A stretch of DNA of 64,000 nt from Bacillota bacterium (GCA_023459335.1 JAEWUO010000004.1:68703-132702), one strand, 5' to 3'; positions 50,712-60,112 are shown, counted from the first letter of the stretch. Notes: a model not told the origin generated them from the letters alone. Numbers and translations are program-made.

Positions 50712-50739
50712 AAAAACGGAGTCGCGAGACTCCGTTTTG
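50712..50739. terminator. Bidirectional terminator between LRR protein 2 and leuS
   Basis: AAAACGGAGTC (50713-50723), GCGA, GACTCCGTTTT (50728-50738), a perfect 11-bp stem with T-runs both ways. Confidence 0.88.
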
Positions 50740-50755
50740 CGATTCTTGAGCTGTG

Positions 50756-53164
50756 TCAGCCGACTACGATATTGATGATGTTTCTTACCACGATGATTTT
50801 GCGGATGGCCTTGCCTTCCAGATACGGCTTGACCTCCTCGCTGGCAAGCGCCGCGGCTTCGACGTCCTTAACCTCCGTCGAGGCGGGCAGCGTCACGCGG
50901 CCGCGCACCTTGCCGTTGACCTGAATGCCGTATTCCACCGCGTCTTCCACCAGCGCGCTTTCGTCGTAAACCGGCCAGGGCGCGTGATGCACCTGCCCGA
51001 ACCCGAGGGATTCACTGATCTCCTCGCAGATGTGCGGCGCGACGGGGGCTAAAAGCAGCACGAGTGTGTGAAGCTCGTCCTTCGTGAGCCTGCCTTTGGC
51101 GTAAAAATCGTTCGTCAGCGCCATCATCGCAGCGATGGCGGTGTTGAATTTCATGCGCTCGTAGTCCTCGCCGACCTTCTTGATCGTGGCGTGGACTTTT
51201 TTCTTCATGTCGGCGTCTGTGTCGCCCGCGCCCTGCACCATATCCTGCAGCGCCCAGACGCGGTCGAGGAAGCGGCGGCATCCGCGCGTACCCTGTTCGT
51301 TCCAGGGGATTGGCTGGTCGAACGCGCCCATGAACATAATATAGCAGCGGAAGCTGTCCGCACCATATACGGGGATGTAATCGTCCGGGTTGACCACGTT
51401 GCCGCGGGACTTGCTCATCTTCTCCCCGTTGCTGCCGAGCACCATGCCGTGGCTCGTTCTCTTCATGTACGGCTCGCTCGTGGGTACAAGGCCGAGGTCG
51501 AAGAGGAATTTGTGCCAGAAACGCGAGTACAGCAAGTGCAGCGTGGTGTGCTCCATGCCGCCGTTGTACCAGTCCACCGGCGTCCAGTAGCGGAGCGCTT
51601 CGCTGGAGGCGAATTCCTTGTCGTTATGTGCGTCCGCATAGCGCAGGAAATACCAGCTCGAACCCGCCCAGTTGGGCATGGTGTCCGCTTTGCGGACCGC
51701 GGGCGCGCCGCACTTCGGGCAGGTGGTGTGGAGCCAGTCTTTTGCGCGGGCGAGGCAGCTGCTGCCGTCGTCCGTGGGCGAAAAATCGTCCAGCATCGGC
51801 AGCTCCAGAGGGAGCTGGTCGTAAGGAATCGGCACCCAGCCGCAGTGCTCGCAGTAGACGAGAGGGATGGGTTCGCCCCAGTAACGCTGGCGGGAAAACA
51901 CCCAGTCGCGGAGTTTGAAGTTCACTTTACGTTCGCCGATCCCCTTTTTCACGAGAAAATCGATGATCGCGGGGATCGCTTCGGAAACCTCCATGCCGTT
52001 GAGGAAGCCGGAGTTGACCAGCTTGCCGTGTTCGCACTCGGTATACGCTTCCTGCGCGATGTCGCCGCCCTCGACGACTTCGACGATCGGAAGGTCGAAT
52101 GTTTTGGCAAACGCGTAGTCGCGCTCGTCATGCGCGGGAACCGCCATGATCGCGCCCGTGCCGTAACCCATGAGCACGTAGTCCGAAATCCAGATCGGGA
52201 TCTGTTCGTCGTTGACGGGGTTGACGGCGTAGATACCGCCGAGCGGAACGCCGGTTTTGTCCTTGACGAGTTCGCTGCGCTCGAAGTCGCTCTTGATGGA
52301 AGCGGCTTTCTGGTAGGCGCGCACGTCGTCCAGATTAGTGATTCGATCGGCGTATTGCTCGATCAACGGATGCTCCGGCGAGACGACCATATAGGTCGCG
52401 CCGAAAAGCGTGTCCGGCCGCGTGGTGAATACGGTGAGCGCTTCGCCCGTTCCCGCGATCTTAAAGTTGACCAGCGCGCCTTCGCTGCGGCCGATCCAGT
52501 TGATCTGCTGCGCTTTGATCTTTTCCAGATAGTCCACAGTGGCGAGATCGTCGATAAGCCGCTGGGCGTAGGCGGTGATCTTCAGCATCCATTGGGAGCG
52601 CACCATACGCACGACTTCGCCGCCGCAGCGCTCGCAAACGCCGTCCACAACTTCTTCGTTGGCGAGGCCGACCTTACAGCTCGTGCAGAAGTTGATCGGG
52701 ATTTCCGCTTTGTAGGCGAGGCCTTTTTCGAAGAATTTAAGGAAGATCCACTGCGTCCATTTATAATAATTCGGGTCGGAGGTGTTGACCTCGCGCGAAT
52801 AATCGAACGAATAACCGAGCCGCTGGAGCTGGCTGCGGAAACGGATGATGTTGTCGTGCGTCACCTTGGCCGGATGGATGCCGGTCTTGATGGCGTAGTT
52901 TTCCGTCGGCAGGCCGAACGCGTCGTAACCGATGGGGTAGAGTACGTTGTAGCCTTCCATACGGCGTTTGCGTGCGATGACGTCCATGGCGGTAAACGGG
53001 CGCGGATGACCGACGTGCAAGCCCTGCCCGGAAGGGTAGGGAAACTCGATGAGGGGGTAATATTTTGTCAGTGTTGGGTCTGTTTTAACCTCGAAACAAT
53101 GGTTCTCCAACCAAAATTTTTGCCACTTGGCTTCGATCGCCTGCGGGTCGTAACGCTCCTGCAT
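50756..53164 (-). CDS. leuS: Leucyl-tRNA synthetase
   Basis: 802 residues, matching the B. subtilis type. HIGH-equivalent 'PYPSGQGLHVGHPRP' near residue 42, the editing (CP1) domain around 220-420 ('TVFTTRPDTLFGATYMV'), zinc-type cysteine pairs 'FCTSCKVGLANEEVVDGVCERCGG', KMSKS in 'NGEKMSKSRGNVVNPDDY', and the anticodon and C-terminal domains. It charges tRNA-Leu and edits mischarged products. Expressed from its own promoter; no T-box leader is present. Confidence 0.97.
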   Translation of the reverse strand: MQERYDPQAIEAKWQKFWLENHCFEVKTDPTLTKYYPLIEFPYPSGQGLHVGHPRPFTAMDVIARKRRMEGYNVLYPIGYDAFGLPTENYAIKTGIHPAKVTHDNIIRFRSQLQRLGYSFDYSREVNTSDPNYYKWTQWIFLKFFEKGLAYKAEIPINFCTSCKVGLANEEVVDGVCERCGGEVVRMVRSQWMLKITAYAQRLIDDLATVDYLEKIKAQQINWIGRSEGALVNFKIAGTGEALTVFTTRPDTLFGATYMVVSPEHPLIEQYADRITNLDDVRAYQKAASIKSDFERSELVKDKTGVPLGGIYAVNPVNDEQIPIWISDYVLMGYGTGAIMAVPAHDERDYAFAKTFDLPIVEVVEGGDIAQEAYTECEHGKLVNSGFLNGMEVSEAIPAIIDFLVKKGIGERKVNFKLRDWVFSRQRYWGEPIPLVYCEHCGWVPIPYDQLPLELPMLDDFSPTDDGSSCLARAKDWLHTTCPKCGAPAVRKADTMPNWAGSSWYFLRYADAHNDKEFASSEALRYWTPVDWYNGGMEHTTLHLLYSRFWHKFLFDLGLVPTSEPYMKRTSHGMVLGSNGEKMSKSRGNVVNPDDYIPVYGADSFRCYIMFMGAFDQPIPWNEQGTRGCRRFLDRVWALQDMVQGAGDTDADMKKKVHATIKKVGEDYERMKFNTAIAAMMALTNDFYAKGRLTKDELHTLVLLLAPVAPHICEEISESLGFGQVHHAPWPVYDESALVEDAVEYGIQVNGKVRGRVTLPASTEVKDVEAAALASEEVKPYLEGKAIRKIIVVRNIINIVVG

Positions 53165-53215
53165 GAAACAATATCCTCCGATACTATCCGAAATCCGGAA
53201 CTATCCTAAATATGT

Positions 53216-53244
53216 AGAATATCTTCTTTGCGGGGGTTTGTCAA
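53216..53244 (-). promoter_or_regulatory. leuS promoter
   Basis: On the minus strand TTGACA (53239-53244), 17-bp spacer, TATTCT (53216-53221). The short leader lacks T-box motifs. ACTATCC occurs twice in it (53173-53179 and 53190-53206 region). Confidence 0.75.
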
Positions 53245-53319
53245 TTATGCGGACGATAAGAGACGGAAGCGGGAAGGCGGACGGGAACGGTTTGTCAACG
53301 AAACTTAATCTTCCCTTGC

Positions 53320-53348
53320 TTTACGCTTTCCAAAAATCATGATACAAT
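53320..53348 (+). promoter_or_regulatory. Promoter of the DUF4190 gene
   Basis: TTTACG (53320-53325), 17-bp spacer, TACAAT (53343-53348), 79 nt before ATG 53427 with AGGAGG near 53413-53418. Confidence 0.65.
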
Positions 53349-53426
53349 CGATACCGTTCAGAGAATCGGCGCATTTTCGCCGGAACAACAAGAATACCGA
53401 CATGAATTTTTACAGGAGGCGCAGCT

Positions 53427-53768
53427 ATGGAACAGTATTCGGCACCGTTGACACCCGAACAGCAGTCCCACAACAAATCCTCGGTGACTGCCATGGTGCT
53501 CGGCATCGTGAGCCTGGTCGTCACCTGGTTCCCGATCGTCGGCCTTGTGCTCGCTATCGTGGGACTCACCATGAGCCGCTCGAACCGCAAGTTTGCCGAG
53601 GCGCACGGCTTTAAGGAAAACAGCATGAACACCGCGGGTTATGTCACCAGCGTGGTCGGCCTTATCGCGGGCATCGTCACGATCCTCATCACCATCCTCG
53701 TCGTCATCTTCGGCATCTTCGCCGCGGCGGGCATCTGGCGTTATATCGTCCTGCCGGAAATCATGTAG
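53427..53768 (+). CDS. DUF4190 domain small membrane protein
   Basis: 113 residues. Cytosolic N-tail of ~18 residues, two membrane hairpin segments ('AMVLGIVSLVVTWFPIVGLVLAIVGL' and 'VVGLIAGIVTILITILVVIFGIF') linked by 'SRSNRKFAEAHGFKENSMNTAGY', the DUF4190 pattern. Function not established. A terminator follows (53778-53803), so it is separate from lgt. Confidence 0.85.
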   Translation: MEQYSAPLTPEQQSHNKSSVTAMVLGIVSLVVTWFPIVGLVLAIVGLTMSRSNRKFAEAHGFKENSMNTAGYVTSVVGLIAGIVTILITILVVIFGIFAAAGIWRYIVLPEIM

Positions 53769-53777
53769 GAAACCGAT

Positions 53778-53803
53778 AAAAAGAAGGGGAACCCCCTCTT
53801 TTT
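53778..53803 (+). terminator. Terminator after the DUF4190 gene
   Basis: AAAAAGAAGGGG / CCCCCTCTTTTT (one mismatch) with a 2-nt centre, ending in a T-run, 10 bp past the stop. Confidence 0.75.
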
Positions 53804-53836
53804 ACCGTAAAAAATTGAATCGGGTTAAGGAGTCAT

Positions 53837-54700
53837 ATGTTACCATCTTTCAACGCTTTCGGGCTGACCATTCCCATGTATGGCGTCATGTCCGCGCTCG
53901 GCATGCTCGCCGCGCTGATCCTGATCGGGATCACGCGCAAATTCACCCGTTTTTCGGAAGATCAGGCGCTCTCCGCCGCGCTCTGGGCCATCATCGCGGG
54001 TTTTCTCGGCGCGAAGATCCTTTACTGGATTACCGAGATGAAGCAGATTGTCGCCGATCCGAGCTTTCTGCTGCACACTCTGCGCGAAGGGTTCGTGTTT
54101 TACGGCGCGTTCATCGGCGGCCTTGCGGGCATCGCCATCTACGCCGCGCGGAAAAAACTGCCGTTCTTCGCGTTTACGGACTACTTTGTGCCGGGCCTCG
54201 TACTCGGGCACGCGTTCGGGCGCATCGGCTGCTTCTTTGCGGGCTGCTGCTACGGCATCGAGTGTGCATTGCCGATCTCCATTGTGTTCCCCGCGGGCGC
54301 CGTGGCGCCTGCCGGTGTGCCGCTGCTGCCGACGCAGCTGATGGAGAGCGCGTTCCTGTTCATTCTCTGCGTCATACTCGTGCTGATCCTCAAAAAGAGA
54401 AAGCCGTTTGCCACCGTAACCGCGTGGTATATGGTGCTCTATGGGGTTTGGCGTTTTACGATCGAGTTTTTCCGCAACGACGACCGCGGGTTTGTCGGGG
54501 CGCTGTCCACGAGCCAGTTCATCAGCATCTTCCTCATCCTCGGCGGCATCGCGCTGCTCGTGCTTGTCAAGACGGGCGTGCTGAAGAAGACCATACTCGA
54601 CCTGCCGGTTCCGGCAGAGGAAGAGCCGAAGAAAAAGAAGACGAAAAAAGATCAGGATGCGCCCGCCTCCGAACCGGAAGAAAAGCCGGAAGAAAAATAA
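53837..54700 (+). CDS. lgt: Prolipoprotein diacylglyceryl transferase
   Basis: 287 residues, about seven membrane segments. Lgt signature 'HAFGRIGCFFAGCCYG' (residues ~128-143) and 'PTQLMESAFLFI'. The motif that carries His in E. coli (HGGL) reads 'FYGAFIGG', as in many Gram-positive members. It transfers diacylglycerol from phosphatidylglycerol to the lipobox Cys of prelipoproteins. The last ~45 residues are a Lys/Glu/Pro tail beyond the normal end. RBS AAGGAG before ATG 53837. Confidence 0.92.
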   Translation: MLPSFNAFGLTIPMYGVMSALGMLAALILIGITRKFTRFSEDQALSAALWAIIAGFLGAKILYWITEMKQIVADPSFLLHTLREGFVFYGAFIGGLAGIAIYAARKKLPFFAFTDYFVPGLVLGHAFGRIGCFFAGCCYGIECALPISIVFPAGAVAPAGVPLLPTQLMESAFLFILCVILVLILKKRKPFATVTAWYMVLYGVWRFTIEFFRNDDRGFVGALSTSQFISIFLILGGIALLVLVKTGVLKKTILDLPVPAEEEPKKKKTKKDQDAPASEPEEKPEEK

Positions 54701-54713
54701 AACGCAGCAAAAC

Positions 54714-54746
54714 AAACAAGAACCGCCGAAAGGCGGTTCTTGTTTT
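54714..54746. terminator. Terminator after lgt
   Basis: AAACAAGAACCGCC, GAAA loop, GGCGGTTCTTGTTT (54714-54745), a 14-bp stem; it can also serve the converging oxidoreductase gene. Confidence 0.88.
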
Positions 54747-54792
54747 CACCTTTTTTTACATGGGTGTTTATGCAGCTGCGCTATTTGCTTTT

Positions 54793-56328
54793 CTATGCCG
54801 AATACTCTTTGATCACGGTTTTCGCCATGCGCCGCGCGCCGGAGACGACGTTGTTGATGCCCGCGCCGCTCTCGCTCTGGGAACCGATAAACCAGAATCC
54901 CTGAATCGGCGTGCGGTTCGGCACCGCCTTTTTGCCCATGACCGGCGCGCATCCTCCGAACGAATGGTGCGCCTGCAAGGTAAGCGCCTGAAAGGATTCC
55001 GGGGTGAACACCGTTAGTTCTACGATATGCTCCCGGATATCCGGTATTTTTTCCGAGACAAGCGAAAGGAGCTTGTCGGCGTAGTACGCGCTCTTTTCGC
55101 TCCATGTACCTTCGCTGAGGTGGTTGGGCGCAACGGTATAGACGGTAACGGCATACCGCCCTTCCGGCGCGGACCGCGGCGAATAAAGCGAAGGAAGATA
55201 GATCAGGTACCCGTCCTCGCCCTCGTGATAGGTCTCGTGGAGCAGCTTGTCCACGCTGCCGGAAATATCGTAACTGCGGTAACAATAATTGATTCCGTAA
55301 GGCAGGTACTGCGAAGGGTCGATATCCAGCCCGAGATGAAGCATGAACACCGATTCCATCAACGGCACTTCGTCGACAATCTGCTGGAACGCCGCGCCGA
55401 TTTGGGCCGGATCGGCGAGCTGGAAGGTTTCTTTGACTCCGCCGCTGGCGAGTACGAGCTGAGAGTCGAACACCGAACCGTCCGCGAGTTCGACGCCGGT
55501 TACACTCCCGTCTTTCGAACGGATGGCGGCGACACGCGTGCCGGTGTGAATCCGTCCGCCGTTTTCGAGGATGAGATCCGCCAACAAATCCACCAGAACC
55601 CGGCAGCCGCCTTCGATACAGGTGTAGCTCGGCTGATCCGCGCGCGGGGAAATCCGCAGCGGAACGCGCGCGTCAAACGCGGGTTCGGGGTTGACCAGAG
55701 CGACGCCGAGCCCCTGAAATTCCTCCGGCTTGACCACGAAGTCGGCGAGGATGGATGTAAAGACCGCTTTGATCTGCTCGGACGAGAAGAAGCGGTCCAT
55801 AAGCTGCCCTGCGGACCAGTTCATCTTCGGCAGCAGCGGAAGGAGACAAAGAACCATGCCGGCTTTATTCCAAAATGCCGCGAGCCCGCGCGTATTCTCC
55901 GCGCGCTGCGCCAGCGTTACGACGGTGCGCATCCGCCGATAGTAACGGTAGTACGCACGAATTCCCCGCTTTTCCGCGGGATACCGCCTGAGCAAATATT
56001 CTTTTCTCCACCAGAGTCCGCCGTATTCCGCAGGCGGCGTTATCGTAAAATCAGGAAAGTGGTACAGCCGCGCGGCCGGCAGCAGCGTCAGCCGATCCCG
56101 AAGGCCGAGCTCGTCGATTGCCCTGCCCGCCTGTTCGCCCGCGCAGAGGCCTTCGATATTGAGCTGGCCCAAATCCCAGTAATAGCCGTTTTTTCGGAAT
56201 CCGCCGGTTACGCCGCCGATTTCATCGCGCTGCTCAAACAGCTCCACCTCAAAACCATCTCTTGACAGATATGCGCCCGCGACGAGGCCCGCCAGCCCCG
56301 AACCGATGATGATGACTTTTTTGTCCAT
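54793..56328 (-). CDS. FAD-dependent oxidoreductase, phytoene desaturase (CrtI/CrtN)-like
   Basis: 511 residues. N-terminal Rossmann 'VIIIGSGLAGLVAGAYLSRDGFEVELFEQRDEIGG', 'GGCRVLVDLLADLILENGGRIHTGTRV' in the middle, and the C-terminal FAD-binding end 'GFWFIGSQSESGAGINNVVSGARRMAKTV'. This is the carotenoid desaturase/isomerase-like amine-oxidase fold. Without crtM/crtB nearby, a carotenoid role is unlikely to be sure; related Bacillota proteins act on unknown substrates. Monocistronic. Confidence 0.85.
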   Translation of the reverse strand: MDKKVIIIGSGLAGLVAGAYLSRDGFEVELFEQRDEIGGVTGGFRKNGYYWDLGQLNIEGLCAGEQAGRAIDELGLRDRLTLLPAARLYHFPDFTITPPAEYGGLWWRKEYLLRRYPAEKRGIRAYYRYYRRMRTVVTLAQRAENTRGLAAFWNKAGMVLCLLPLLPKMNWSAGQLMDRFFSSEQIKAVFTSILADFVVKPEEFQGLGVALVNPEPAFDARVPLRISPRADQPSYTCIEGGCRVLVDLLADLILENGGRIHTGTRVAAIRSKDGSVTGVELADGSVFDSQLVLASGGVKETFQLADPAQIGAAFQQIVDEVPLMESVFMLHLGLDIDPSQYLPYGINYCYRSYDISGSVDKLLHETYHEGEDGYLIYLPSLYSPRSAPEGRYAVTVYTVAPNHLSEGTWSEKSAYYADKLLSLVSEKIPDIREHIVELTVFTPESFQALTLQAHHSFGGCAPVMGKKAVPNRTPIQGFWFIGSQSESGAGINNVVSGARRMAKTVIKEYSA

Positions 56329-56528
56329 GCCTCAAATCCCCATTTCATCTGGTTTGCGTTAGTTTTCGGCGGCTTTTTCCGGCGTAAATCCGCGTGCAGA
56401 ATATCGAAAGCGCACGGAAGCGGCCGCAGCGGTTGTACTGCAATTTGGAATGAAGAAAATCGCGGCCCGGCGAATCTTCCGGGAAGCAGAAACGAGTTTA
56501 ACGGAAAAACCCGAGTATGTTCGTCAGG

Positions 56529-57242
56529 TTAAAAATAAAATCGCTTTCGGATCTCCTCTTTTACCCGCGCCCTGCGGTTTAGAAGCAGCAGCGAGGAGGC
56601 GAGAACGAGGCAGGGGAAGAGCACATAGAGCGACCAGGACGGCCAGGCGACCGCATGACTGTGATAGAGGCCGATGAACAGCTCGATGGCTACGACGAAG
56701 AGGCCGACGCAGGTTATGGCCAAGGAAAAGCGCACCAGCACGGGGAGGCGGCACTTAGGCGAGGCGAGTATAGTGAAAAACCAGCTCATCACCGCGGCGA
56801 GGCCCGTGACCGGCAGCGCGAGAAGCAGCAGCCAGCCCCAGTTTCCGGCGGCGAGCACCTGAATGAGCAGCAGCAGCACGCCGACCGCGACCGCATCGAC
56901 GAGCACGTACAGAATCTTCGGCATCCGCGCGATCATGGGGAGAAGAAATACCGAAAAAAGCACGAGTTCGCCGCCGAGCACATAATAGCTCCAGCTGAGC
57001 TGCTTGTTCACGAAGATGTTGGCGAGCATCGTGGTAAAGAGCGGAATCAGCAGAAGAAGCGAGATAAACGAAGCGACATACCGCCGGTCCACGCTCTTAT
57101 CGAGGCGCTCGACATGGCTGGGGTACGGCCGGACGGGCTTTTCCTCCGGCTGCTCGCGGGGATTGATGACCTCCGTGCCGCAGAGCGGGCAGCGCGGCTC
57201 GCTCTTTTGCAGCTCCACGCCGCAGTTGACGCAATAACTCAT
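56529..57242 (-). CDS. Zinc-ribbon six-helix membrane protein, DUF6320-like
   Basis: 237 residues. N-terminal zinc ribbon 'YCVNCGVELQKSEPRCPLCGTEV' (CxxC x14 CxxC), a Pro/Arg linker, then about six hydrophobic helices (60-215). Matches the arrangement known as DUF6320. Function unknown. Third gene of a leftward operon with the acyltransferase and HSL-type hydrolase, a set that recurs together in Clostridia in my knowledge. Confidence 0.75.
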   Translation of the reverse strand: MSYCVNCGVELQKSEPRCPLCGTEVINPREQPEEKPVRPYPSHVERLDKSVDRRYVASFISLLLLIPLFTTMLANIFVNKQLSWSYYVLGGELVLFSVFLLPMIARMPKILYVLVDAVAVGVLLLLIQVLAAGNWGWLLLLALPVTGLAAVMSWFFTILASPKCRLPVLVRFSLAITCVGLFVVAIELFIGLYHSHAVAWPSWSLYVLFPCLVLASSLLLLNRRARVKEEIRKRFYF

Positions 57243-57300
57243 AAGAATTGCACCTCCGAATATCGTGCGAAAAAGAGTGAATGAAACGGCCGGTTCGCCG

Positions 57301-58590
57301 TTATTCCTGTTGGTTGCTTTCCACCTTGACGGGGATGCCGAGCTTGACGAGCCGCGTGAAGAATTCTCGTTCCAGCACCGGCTCGGCGATCGTACGCGTA
57401 AAGTTCACGCGAAGCCGGCCGTTGTAGGTCAGCGCGGCGGAGCAGACGCGGTTATCGGCCAGCGGACCTAAGATAAAGTCCATACGGCGTACGTACTGCG
57501 CCATCTCCTCCGGAAGCTTCGTCACGCCGAGGTTGCTCAGCGTGGTGGAAGAGAGCGCGTCTCCCACCTGCGAATAGACATATTTCAGCGCCACGTTTTT
57601 AATAAACAGCGGCATGAGGCGCAGCACGGCGTTCCGCTCGGAGCGGACGTTGGTCGTGATCTTCACGTTGAGCAGCTTTTCCGTGACCTCCATCGCCATG
57701 GTATGGTGCACGATATTCAGCGTCTCGTCGAAGGTATATTCGCCGAGGCGCGGATCGATGCCGGGGTTGACGTAGTTGGCGAAGTTTCTCAGCGTTTTGC
57801 TGGGGAATACGTTTCGAAGGTTGATTGGAACCGAAAGTTTGACGGGCATGTATTTATGCACGCTCGGCACGCGCCGCCGCTGGATCGCGTCCACGGAGAG
57901 AATCAGCAAGGCGGTGAGGTATTCGGTCACGCTGACGCTTTTTTCGCGTGCTTTTGCCAGAACATCCTCCGCGTTCATGGAGCCGGTGATGATGTGCACA
58001 AATCCGCCGCGTTCGTCCGTGCCTTTGATGTGATAGGCTTTTACTTCCTTGCGGGACTGGGTGATCTTACCGGAATAGACGGCGAAGCTGTCCTCCGCTT
58101 CCTCCGGGCGCGGCTCTTCGGAACAGTCGAGAATCCTGTCGCTACGGGGGATATTCGCGCCGTACTTCAGGCGAAGATACTCGGCGACGAGCGTCTGCAG
58201 GAAGACCTGTCCGCCCGTGCCGTCGGTGAGCACATGGAAAAACTCGACGGCGATGCGGTTACGGTAATACCGCACGCGCATGCAGAAGCCGTCGTTCTCA
58301 TTCAGACGCATGCGCACGCAGGGATTGGCGACGTCCTCCTCGATTTTCGGCAGATCGTCGCTGTGTTCCAGATAAAACCAGAACAGCCCGCGTTTGAGCT
58401 TATAGGCAAACCAAGGCAGGCGGCGCAGGGTGCGTTTCTGCGCCACCTCGAGGATATCCTCGTCGATGGGGTCGGTCAGCGTCGCCGAAAGGCGGAAGAG
58501 CGCCGTCCAGCTGCGATTCATCGTCGCGGGGTAGATGAGCGCCGCGTTGTCGAGTTTCATCCATTTCGTCGGTTTTCTTGTTTTTGGCAT
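57301..58590 (-). CDS. Condensation/alcohol-acetyltransferase-like acyltransferase
   Basis: 429 residues. BAHD/condensation-type chloramphenicol-acetyltransferase fold, with the catalytic HxxxDG motif in 'VEFFHVLTDGTGGQVF' near residue 120 and a later 'SVPINLRNVFPSKTLRNFANYV' segment like the DFGWG-region scaffold of such enzymes. It probably joins an acyl group from CoA or a carrier to an alcohol or amine. It lies 28 bp from the HSL hydrolase upstream and 58 bp from the membrane protein downstream. The substrate is unknown. Confidence 0.8.
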   Translation of the reverse strand: MPKTRKPTKWMKLDNAALIYPATMNRSWTALFRLSATLTDPIDEDILEVAQKRTLRRLPWFAYKLKRGLFWFYLEHSDDLPKIEEDVANPCVRMRLNENDGFCMRVRYYRNRIAVEFFHVLTDGTGGQVFLQTLVAEYLRLKYGANIPRSDRILDCSEEPRPEEAEDSFAVYSGKITQSRKEVKAYHIKGTDERGGFVHIITGSMNAEDVLAKAREKSVSVTEYLTALLILSVDAIQRRRVPSVHKYMPVKLSVPINLRNVFPSKTLRNFANYVNPGIDPRLGEYTFDETLNIVHHTMAMEVTEKLLNVKITTNVRSERNAVLRLMPLFIKNVALKYVYSQVGDALSSTTLSNLGVTKLPEEMAQYVRRMDFILGPLADNRVCSAALTYNGRLRVNFTRTIAEPVLEREFFTRLVKLGIPVKVESNQQE

Positions 58591-58617
58591 TTTTTATTCT
58601 TTCCCGCGCGTCGGAGG

Positions 58618-59526
58618 TTACGCGCCCAGACCGAGTTTTTCGCAAATAAAGAGCGACATCCGCTCCAGCGCGCGCTTTCCCTCCGGCGTGCCGTAGAGCG
58701 GGTATACGTGCCACATGCCGTCTTCGACGACCAGCGTGCTTTCGGCGCCCGCTTTCTTCAGCCGCTTGTGCACGGTCTTTGCGTCCGAGAGCAGGATCTC
58801 ATCCCCGCCTACAAATATCATGCTCGGCGGAAAACCTGTAAAATCGCCCAGAACCGGAGAAACGTAAGCCTCGGTTTCGTGTCCGGCCGCATAGGCGAGC
58901 GCATAGTACGCCAGAGATTCACGGATCAGCGTCGGATCGCGCTGCACGTTGTTTCTGTAGGAGGATCCGGAGAGCGTGAGATCCGCCCAGGGAGAGATGG
59001 AGACGACGCAGGCGGGCAGGGGTTTCCGCTCGTCCCGCAGCCGGAGCGTAAGGCTCAGCGCAAGTCCGCCGCCCGCGCTTTCGCCTGCGATGGCGATGTG
59101 CTCCGGCGCGTATCCTTCATCGAGCAGATATTGATACGCTTCCAGCGCGTCGTCCTGCGCGGCGGGGAATTTATGTTCCGGCGCGAGGCGGTATGCCGCG
59201 CAGAGCACGGTCAGCCGCGTTTGCGCCGCCAGCAGCGCGCCAAACCCTTTCGCATAGTCCAGGCCGCCCGCGGTATATCCGCCGCCGTGCAGGTATAAAA
59301 TTGCGCGGTCGCAAGGGGATTCGCAGGCGCGGGATACGGCAAAGCAGGCGGCGAAACGGTCAAATACGACCGGATCGAAATCGACTTTTGAATTCAGGAT
59401 CGCAGCGGTCATACGGCCCAACTGATCCTGCGCTTTCCGCGCGGCTTCGATGCCGGAAAAGCGGGCAAAGGGTTTTGCCAGACGAAGTTCTGCTTTCAGC
59501 AGGCGCGTTCCGAGTGCTAAGGGCAT
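58618..59526 (-). CDS. HSL-family alpha/beta hydrolase (esterase)
   Basis: 302 residues. Hormone-sensitive-lipase family: oxyanion motif 'LYLHGGGYTAGG', nucleophile 'IAGESAGGGLAL' (GESAG), acid Asp in 'GGDEILLSDA' and His in 'GMWHVYPLY'. An esterase for short acyl esters is expected. First gene of the three-gene operon with the acyltransferase; a pairing of ester-forming and ester-cleaving enzymes. Confidence 0.92.
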   Translation of the reverse strand: MPLALGTRLLKAELRLAKPFARFSGIEAARKAQDQLGRMTAAILNSKVDFDPVVFDRFAACFAVSRACESPCDRAILYLHGGGYTAGGLDYAKGFGALLAAQTRLTVLCAAYRLAPEHKFPAAQDDALEAYQYLLDEGYAPEHIAIAGESAGGGLALSLTLRLRDERKPLPACVVSISPWADLTLSGSSYRNNVQRDPTLIRESLAYYALAYAAGHETEAYVSPVLGDFTGFPPSMIFVGGDEILLSDAKTVHKRLKKAGAESTLVVEDGMWHVYPLYGTPEGKRALERMSLFICEKLGLGA

Positions 59527-59644
59527 GCGGGAGGGTTCCTCTCGTAGTTTGATAGTTGTATAGTATCATACTTTGTCCGGATAACTTTCAATTTATTTGT
59601 GAAGAAATCCAGACGGAATTCAAATCATATTCTATAAAATGATT

Positions 59645-59742
59645 TTCAATATGATGTTAACTATAAAAGAAGAGCGGACGCTGTTCTAAAAAAAGATATT
59701 CAATATGATGTTAACTAAAAAAGAAGAGCGGACGCTCTTCTA
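59645..59742 (-). repeat. Tandemly duplicated terminator of the HIT gene
   Basis: Two copies of a 44-nt unit (59645-59688 and 59699-59742), 54 bp apart start to start, differing at few positions. Each contains the hairpin GAAGAGCG / CGCTCTTC followed on the minus strand by a T-run; the copy nearer the gene (59699-59742) has the perfect stem, the farther one has a mismatch. Rest of the 59527-59758 gap: no supported gene. Confidence 0.8.
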
Positions 59743-59758
59743 CATTACATCGGAACGG

Positions 59759-60112
59759 TCAGCCCGGAGGCCAGGCCAAAAGTCTTCCGCCAAGCACATG
59801 GAAATGCAGGTGCGGCACGCTCTGCTGCCCGTCCCGTCCGCTGTTGACAACCACGCGATAACCGCTTTCGTCGACGCCGAGTTCCTTGACGAGTTTTGAA
59901 ATCACGCCATACGCGTGACCGACGATGGCTTCGTCCTCCGGCGTGAGCACGTTGACGCCCGCAATGTGTTTTTTGGGGATCACGAGCACGTGTACGGGGG
60001 ACTGCGGCTCAATGTCGTAGATTGCGACGACCACGTCGTCTTCATACACTTTTTTCGAGGGGATATCCCCCGCGACAATTTTGCAAAAGATACAGCTGCC
60101 CATAGAAATCAT
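59759..60112 (-). CDS. HIT family hydrolase
   Basis: 117 residues from ATG 60112, 5-6 nt after AAGGAG on the minus strand. HIT motif 'VPHLHFHVLGG' (HxHxH) near the end, 'CIFCKIVAGDIPSKKVYED' at the start, and 'SPVHVLVIPKKHIAGVN'. A nucleoside-phosphoramidate (Hint-type) hydrolase. Last gene of the prmA-rsmE-mtaB operon in its usual Bacillota order. Confidence 0.92.
   Translation of the reverse strand: MISMGSCIFCKIVAGDIPSKKVYEDDVVVAIYDIEPQSPVHVLVIPKKHIAGVNVLTPEDEAIVGHAYGVISKLVKELGVDESGYRVVVNSGRDGQQSVPHLHFHVLGGRLLAWPPG

Noticed and set aside
51068..53209. 713-codon plus-strand ORF opposite leuS
   Set aside because: Shadow of the leuS frame; no ribosome site and no recognisable domain.
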